NCBI GenBank assembly: GCA_900708905.1 | Contig: CAADRB010000021.1 | Coordinates: 1,109,407-1,173,406 of the forward strand | Reading direction: 5' to 3' | DNA length: 64,000 nucleotides | From: Hymenolepis diminuta | Taxonomy: Eukaryota > Platyhelminthes > Cestoda > Cyclophyllidea > Hymenolepididae | Shown: in pieces, positions 60,121-64,000 of the stretch | Layout: each line of letters starts with the position of its first letter | Numbering within the stretch: position 1 is the stretch's first letter | Program-made: the position numbers and the translations under genes | The notes under the pieces: model-generated | Database searches by the model: none | What the model was told of the DNA's origin: nothing | The model's input: only the letters and a program-made list of their open reading frames with translations

Positions 60121-62899
60121 GTCTCACTAGAACTCAACTTATCTACCGAAAAACACGAGTTAGCAACCCAGAAATCTAAAGTAATTTAAAATTTGGCTTT
60201 AAAATCGGTTTTCATGGACTCCAAGATCTAGAACTAACTTCTTATTTCGAATATTATATAATTAAATTATGTACCAATCATTATATAAAAAAATAAGAAA
60301 TGCAAACATAATCGGAAGTTTTAATTGAAGCAGGATTTATGCATAACCGTTTACGTATAGTTCCTTAAACGGCTGAGACACCATTGCTGAACTAAAGGCG
60401 CTGAATTTCGCAAGAAGGTTCTTGAATTCTTAGCATCAATCTGACCATGCATTTCTGTAATGGTCCTCCATCATCTTTTCGTTCAAACACCCTGTTTCAG
60501 AACTTCGAGGTGTGCTGATAGTTCGATACATATTTTAACAACCAACCTTTCAAATTTTATTCGTGTTTTGAAATTTTGAGTAAGAGTATATTTTAAAATT
60601 TTTAATACAATTTTCGAAATATACTCTAGCAATTTCACTCTGATAAGTCAAGTAAGCTTAGTCGGGTTTTCGCAGTTGGGAAAGTTTTTGAATTTATTCA
60701 AAGATTATTTTTTTAAAATCTGCCTGCTACATTTTAATCCTCTTGGTAGGCAGCTTACGCTGAGACATAGAGAACATGACGTGACTTTAACTATTAAATA
60801 TAACTTCTATGATGCCGAAACCTCGTAAACGATAACCACACAAAGGTCTGGACCAGTTTATGAGAAAAATGAGAGTGAAGCAATGTAGTGCATAGGAAAG
60901 GAGACAGGGAGGGAAACATAAATGGGAAGAGCTATTTCATTGAATGGAATATTTTCTGTTTTTATGAGGTATGCTGTTTAAACTGTTGACCATATTATGA
61001 ATATTATTGTGAATGCTTTACTCCAGAAGTAATTCTCGTCGCATTTCATCTGCATTACTACCTTTATATAACATATGGGTTCGGATCGTACATAGGAATT
61101 TGCATTCATTATGAAAGGTTATTGGTCGATATGTATTAATCGATTACTGGGTTATCATTTAAAAGTCGGATCGAAATGTCCTTAGCAAATCTCGCCTTTG
61201 AATATGAAACTATTATTTAAAATGCCTTTACTTCTTGTATGGACTAAATAAAGCCCTATTTAACGTCTTGAGATCTAGTTTTATTAATTCGTAAACTCAC
61301 TTTGAGGCTAAAACTATTTTGTCTGCACAATAGAAAACAATCTGCAAAGAGTGTAATATATTCCGAAAATTGTTTACAAATAGAAAAGTGCAGAAATACC
61401 AGGCTTTTAGGCGACGGAATGCTTTAAATTTTATTTGTCCCAATGACACACTGAATGTGACCGCGTCTTGTCAATGTCGCGTCCTAATAATCCTTACATT
61501 TACGGTTTAATTTCCCTCTCATGCCACGCGCCTTTCCAACTACTGACTTGATGACCTCAGGGTCATTAAGATGAGTCATTCACGGAATTAACGGCAAATG
61601 TCCCACGGTAGTGGAAACGGGAAAGACTGACATTAATTTGTTTATAGCTAAATTAGAAACATGAGGATTTACAACAGTCTGTGTGGTCCACTTAAAAGGA
61701 ATCGGGCGCACTTGGATACAATCATTGCCATAAAAAATCAACTAAATTTTATTTCGATGCATATTTCTGTATTAATTTTTTGCCTTTTAAGAAATAATTT
61801 CCACTTAATATGTATTTTCTACATAGTTTATATGATCAATAAAAAATGAGTAGCTATTATTCGCATTAAACTACAATTTAGTAACATAGATATAAGGCTT
61901 TCAAAATTATATTTCCTGAAGAAGAGGGTGAATAGAAGAGGAAATGCTTCTTTGTCCTTTCAAATTAGGGATATTTGGGAGGTTCGTTTCGATTTATTTG
62001 CCTATATGACGATTGACGACAACTGAATCGGCTTTCAAGAATGAAGCATTAAAATCGCCAATAGTTGCATTGACACTTATTTCACAAACCGGATCAATGT
62101 TGTTTGATATCAAGAGACATTTAACATTTACTGAGACATTTACTTAACTTGCTCAAGATGAGGGGAGGTTGAATATGAGTATAAAGTGAAGTTTCACTCA
62201 GTTTACATTTAAAAGAATATTGATTTGTCCAATATCTTATTTGAAGTATTTATGTATTCGAATGTTCCAAAACTCACTTTTCATTATTTGTTTCCTGGGT
62301 TCCCTAATGGGTTCATACCCGCGATATTCAGAACTTTGTAGACAGTTGAGTTAGTTGAATGGTTTGTCAAGTTTCTTTGACTTCCTTGAATTTTCTGATA
62401 GTTAAGTGCAGGTAGACGAGAGTAGGAAGACATTCTAAACAGAGCGAAGTCCACAAGATTTCACTAAAGGTGAAGTCAAGTATTTCAAGTTGTTACTCTT
62501 AGTAGTACGATTCCCAATTGAATAATTATTGAGGAGCATTTTTGCAACATAATGCTTGATGAAAAGTAGATGCAGAAATGATTTCTCATATGGTTTCTCC
62601 ATATTCTATTCTATTTTATAGTTCGTCCCTTTGTTAGGAAAAAATGGTCAGGTATATTTTATACGAAAGAACGATCTGGATTTATATATTTTGAATGATA
62701 AACTGCTCTTCTTTTAACTTACTGAAGTAGGTTCCTACCAGAGACTACCAGAAAAATTTATAAGCGTCGCCAGTTATTGACCTCTAAAAATGTTTGTTCC
62801 GAAAGAGCTCATTTGACTGTTCTCTTCCATTATTAGGGTAGAAGCAAATAAATATTTCACAATAAATAGTCATATTGACAATTGTTTTGAAACAGTTTT

Positions 62900-63217
62900 A
62901 TGCGATCAGGCACTTTGTTTGGTTGCGGATTATATAACCAACTTTTGATCATTTCTCATCCCACAGAGTTGCATCAGTATGGAACAGGGAAAACTTCCCA
63001 AGTTACTGCTCTTCCTGATAGTAATAACCACCCCTACCACAAGATAAAAAAATTAAGACAAAGGTGGCGGCAGGAAATTTGTATTAGGATAGAACAGAGA
63101 GTAGGCGGTTGTCTCGTAATCGCCAAATTAAAAAGTGGTTATCGACGAAGGTGTGTAACAATTAGGCAACAGGAGAATTTTATAGGAATTCAAAAGCTAG
63201 AAGAACTAGGTATATGA
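62900..63217 (+). other. Unassigned open frame, possible exon
   Basis: A 105-codon frame with no known domain. A good acceptor (CATTTCTCATCCCACAG, ending 62967) lies inside it and is followed by a basic, plausibly coding stretch (KIKKLRQRWRQEI, then KSGYRRR). It may be an exon of a gene mostly outside the window, or chance. Confidence 0.2.
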
Positions 63218-63420
63218 GGCGGAAAATTGGGTTGAATCAATTAACAATCGTGAATAATCTAATTGAGTTTCAGCATTTAATTCCGAAAAGCTACGTAACT
63301 CAGCAAGCCACTCCGCACAATTTTCTAAAACTATTTGTTTGCGAATTGTGATAGTAAACTCACTTACTTCGGAAAGTATAAATGATGTGAAAAAACAAAT
63401 CAATAATAATTCTTAAGGAA

Positions 63421-63448
63421 TAAAGTATATATATATATATATACTTTA
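63421..63448. repeat. TA microsatellite within a perfect palindrome
   Basis: Nine TA units flanked by TAAAG and CTTTA, a perfect 28-base palindrome. Confidence 0.85.
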
Positions 63449-63643
63449 ATCGATATAAAGGAAACATCAAACCCTCGGTTAGATCATTACTCTCTCTTTG
63501 TCTGTGCAATTTTCAGGGTTTTTATTGCAGAGATTACTCACATTTTCCGATGTATGGGCTAAATTTCCATTGAATTTATCTTAATGTGTGATAAAATTAT
63601 TTTGGGATGGTACATAGGTTTTTCCAACTTAATGAACTGACAT

Positions 63644-64000
63644 TGTAGCGGACCACCAGATTGTTGAGGGTCACCAATTTGTAGCGGGTGGGTCACCTAT
63701 TTGTAGGTGAAATTGCCAACAGTAAATGAAAGAAAAGGAACGCCAAGGAATGCATAGACCAGGTTATATTGAGTAAGCTCAGTACAGAGTCTCAAGGAAA
63801 AATAGGGAACTGGAGGAGTGGACAACGAGAGATGCGCCTGGCGAGCTGGGATCCAGCTGGGGTCCACCCTGTTCGTATGTGTGTTTCATGGGAGGCTATT
63901 TATAGTCGACACTTTGGGTGTTGACTAAGCAGTGTCTGCTACTATCGTCTGAGGTGTTTACCTTTTCCGGGTCGATGAGACATAGGCCAGCTGAGAAAAC
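63644..64000 (+). mobile_element. Probable 5' end of an LTR element, running off the window
   Basis: Composition changes abruptly at TGTAGCGGACC, a TG start as in LTRs. The first 70 bases hold repeated blocks (TTGTAGCGG, GGGTCACC and ATTTGTAG). A TATA-like CTATTTATAG lies about 250 bases in. The sequence is GC-richer than its flanks. No 3' partner or internal coding part is in the window, so this is inferred. Confidence 0.45.

Larger units (their letters stand above)
54001..62899. other. Region without recognised genes
   Basis: Nearly 9 kb of AT-rich sequence. SINE-like fragments lie at about 56625-56760 (plus strand, GTCACGAGATCGACGC) and 57040-57180 (minus strand, GGTCACGAGATCAACGC). A hairpin lies at 60062-60120. 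A slightly more GC-rich, non-coding stretch at about 59100-59540 has no feature I can name. Confidence 0.4.

Overview
This is a eukaryotic, AT-rich animal genome window. The genes are split by introns with GT-AG ends, and there is no sign of operons or bacterial signals. Very short introns (31, 69 and 72 bp) sit beside introns of 8 to 10 kb, and tRNA-derived SINE-like repeats and a decayed mariner copy are scattered through it. Together with a CDC42, a Morgue-like protein and a divergent CUX-type cut gene, this suggests an invertebrate, most likely a flatworm and perhaps a tapeworm. The clade is inferred; I could not run a search.

Left part (about 2-5.5 kb): two genes lie head to head, about 1.2 kb apart. 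On the minus strand is a two-exon gene for a 377-residue protein with a C4 zinc finger, an F-box and an E2-like UBC fold. Glycine replaces the catalytic cysteine, which is the layout of Drosophila Morgue. On the plus strand is a complete four-exon CDC42 (194 residues, CAAX box CEIV). A minus-strand, frameshifted mariner transposase relic (about 8-9 kb) follows, then 12 kb without recognised genes.

Central part (21.8-53.5 kb): eleven plus-strand exons with matching splice phases join into one 921-codon reading frame. It encodes a CUX-type cut-homeobox transcription factor: an unrecognised N-terminal half with a short coiled coil, CUT domain 1, a more divergent CUT domain 2 split by an intron, and a C-terminal homeodomain. 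The homeodomain keeps W48, F49 and R53 but has Lys in place of the near-invariant Asn51 and an acidic N-terminal arm. Its second intron carries two gapless 79-bp promoter-like elements (CCAATCAAA ... ACACGT ... ATCGATATCGGCCTATC) 7.5 kb apart. Just upstream of exon 3 is a dense cluster of ATCGAT sites, the motif bound by CUT-family proteins, which suggests an internal promoter and autoregulation. Intron 6 contains three phase-compatible exons of an unidentified minus-strand gene.

Right part (54-64 kb): mostly featureless, with SINE-like fragments, AT hairpins, one unassigned open frame, and at the very edge the probable 5' end of an LTR element that runs out of the window.
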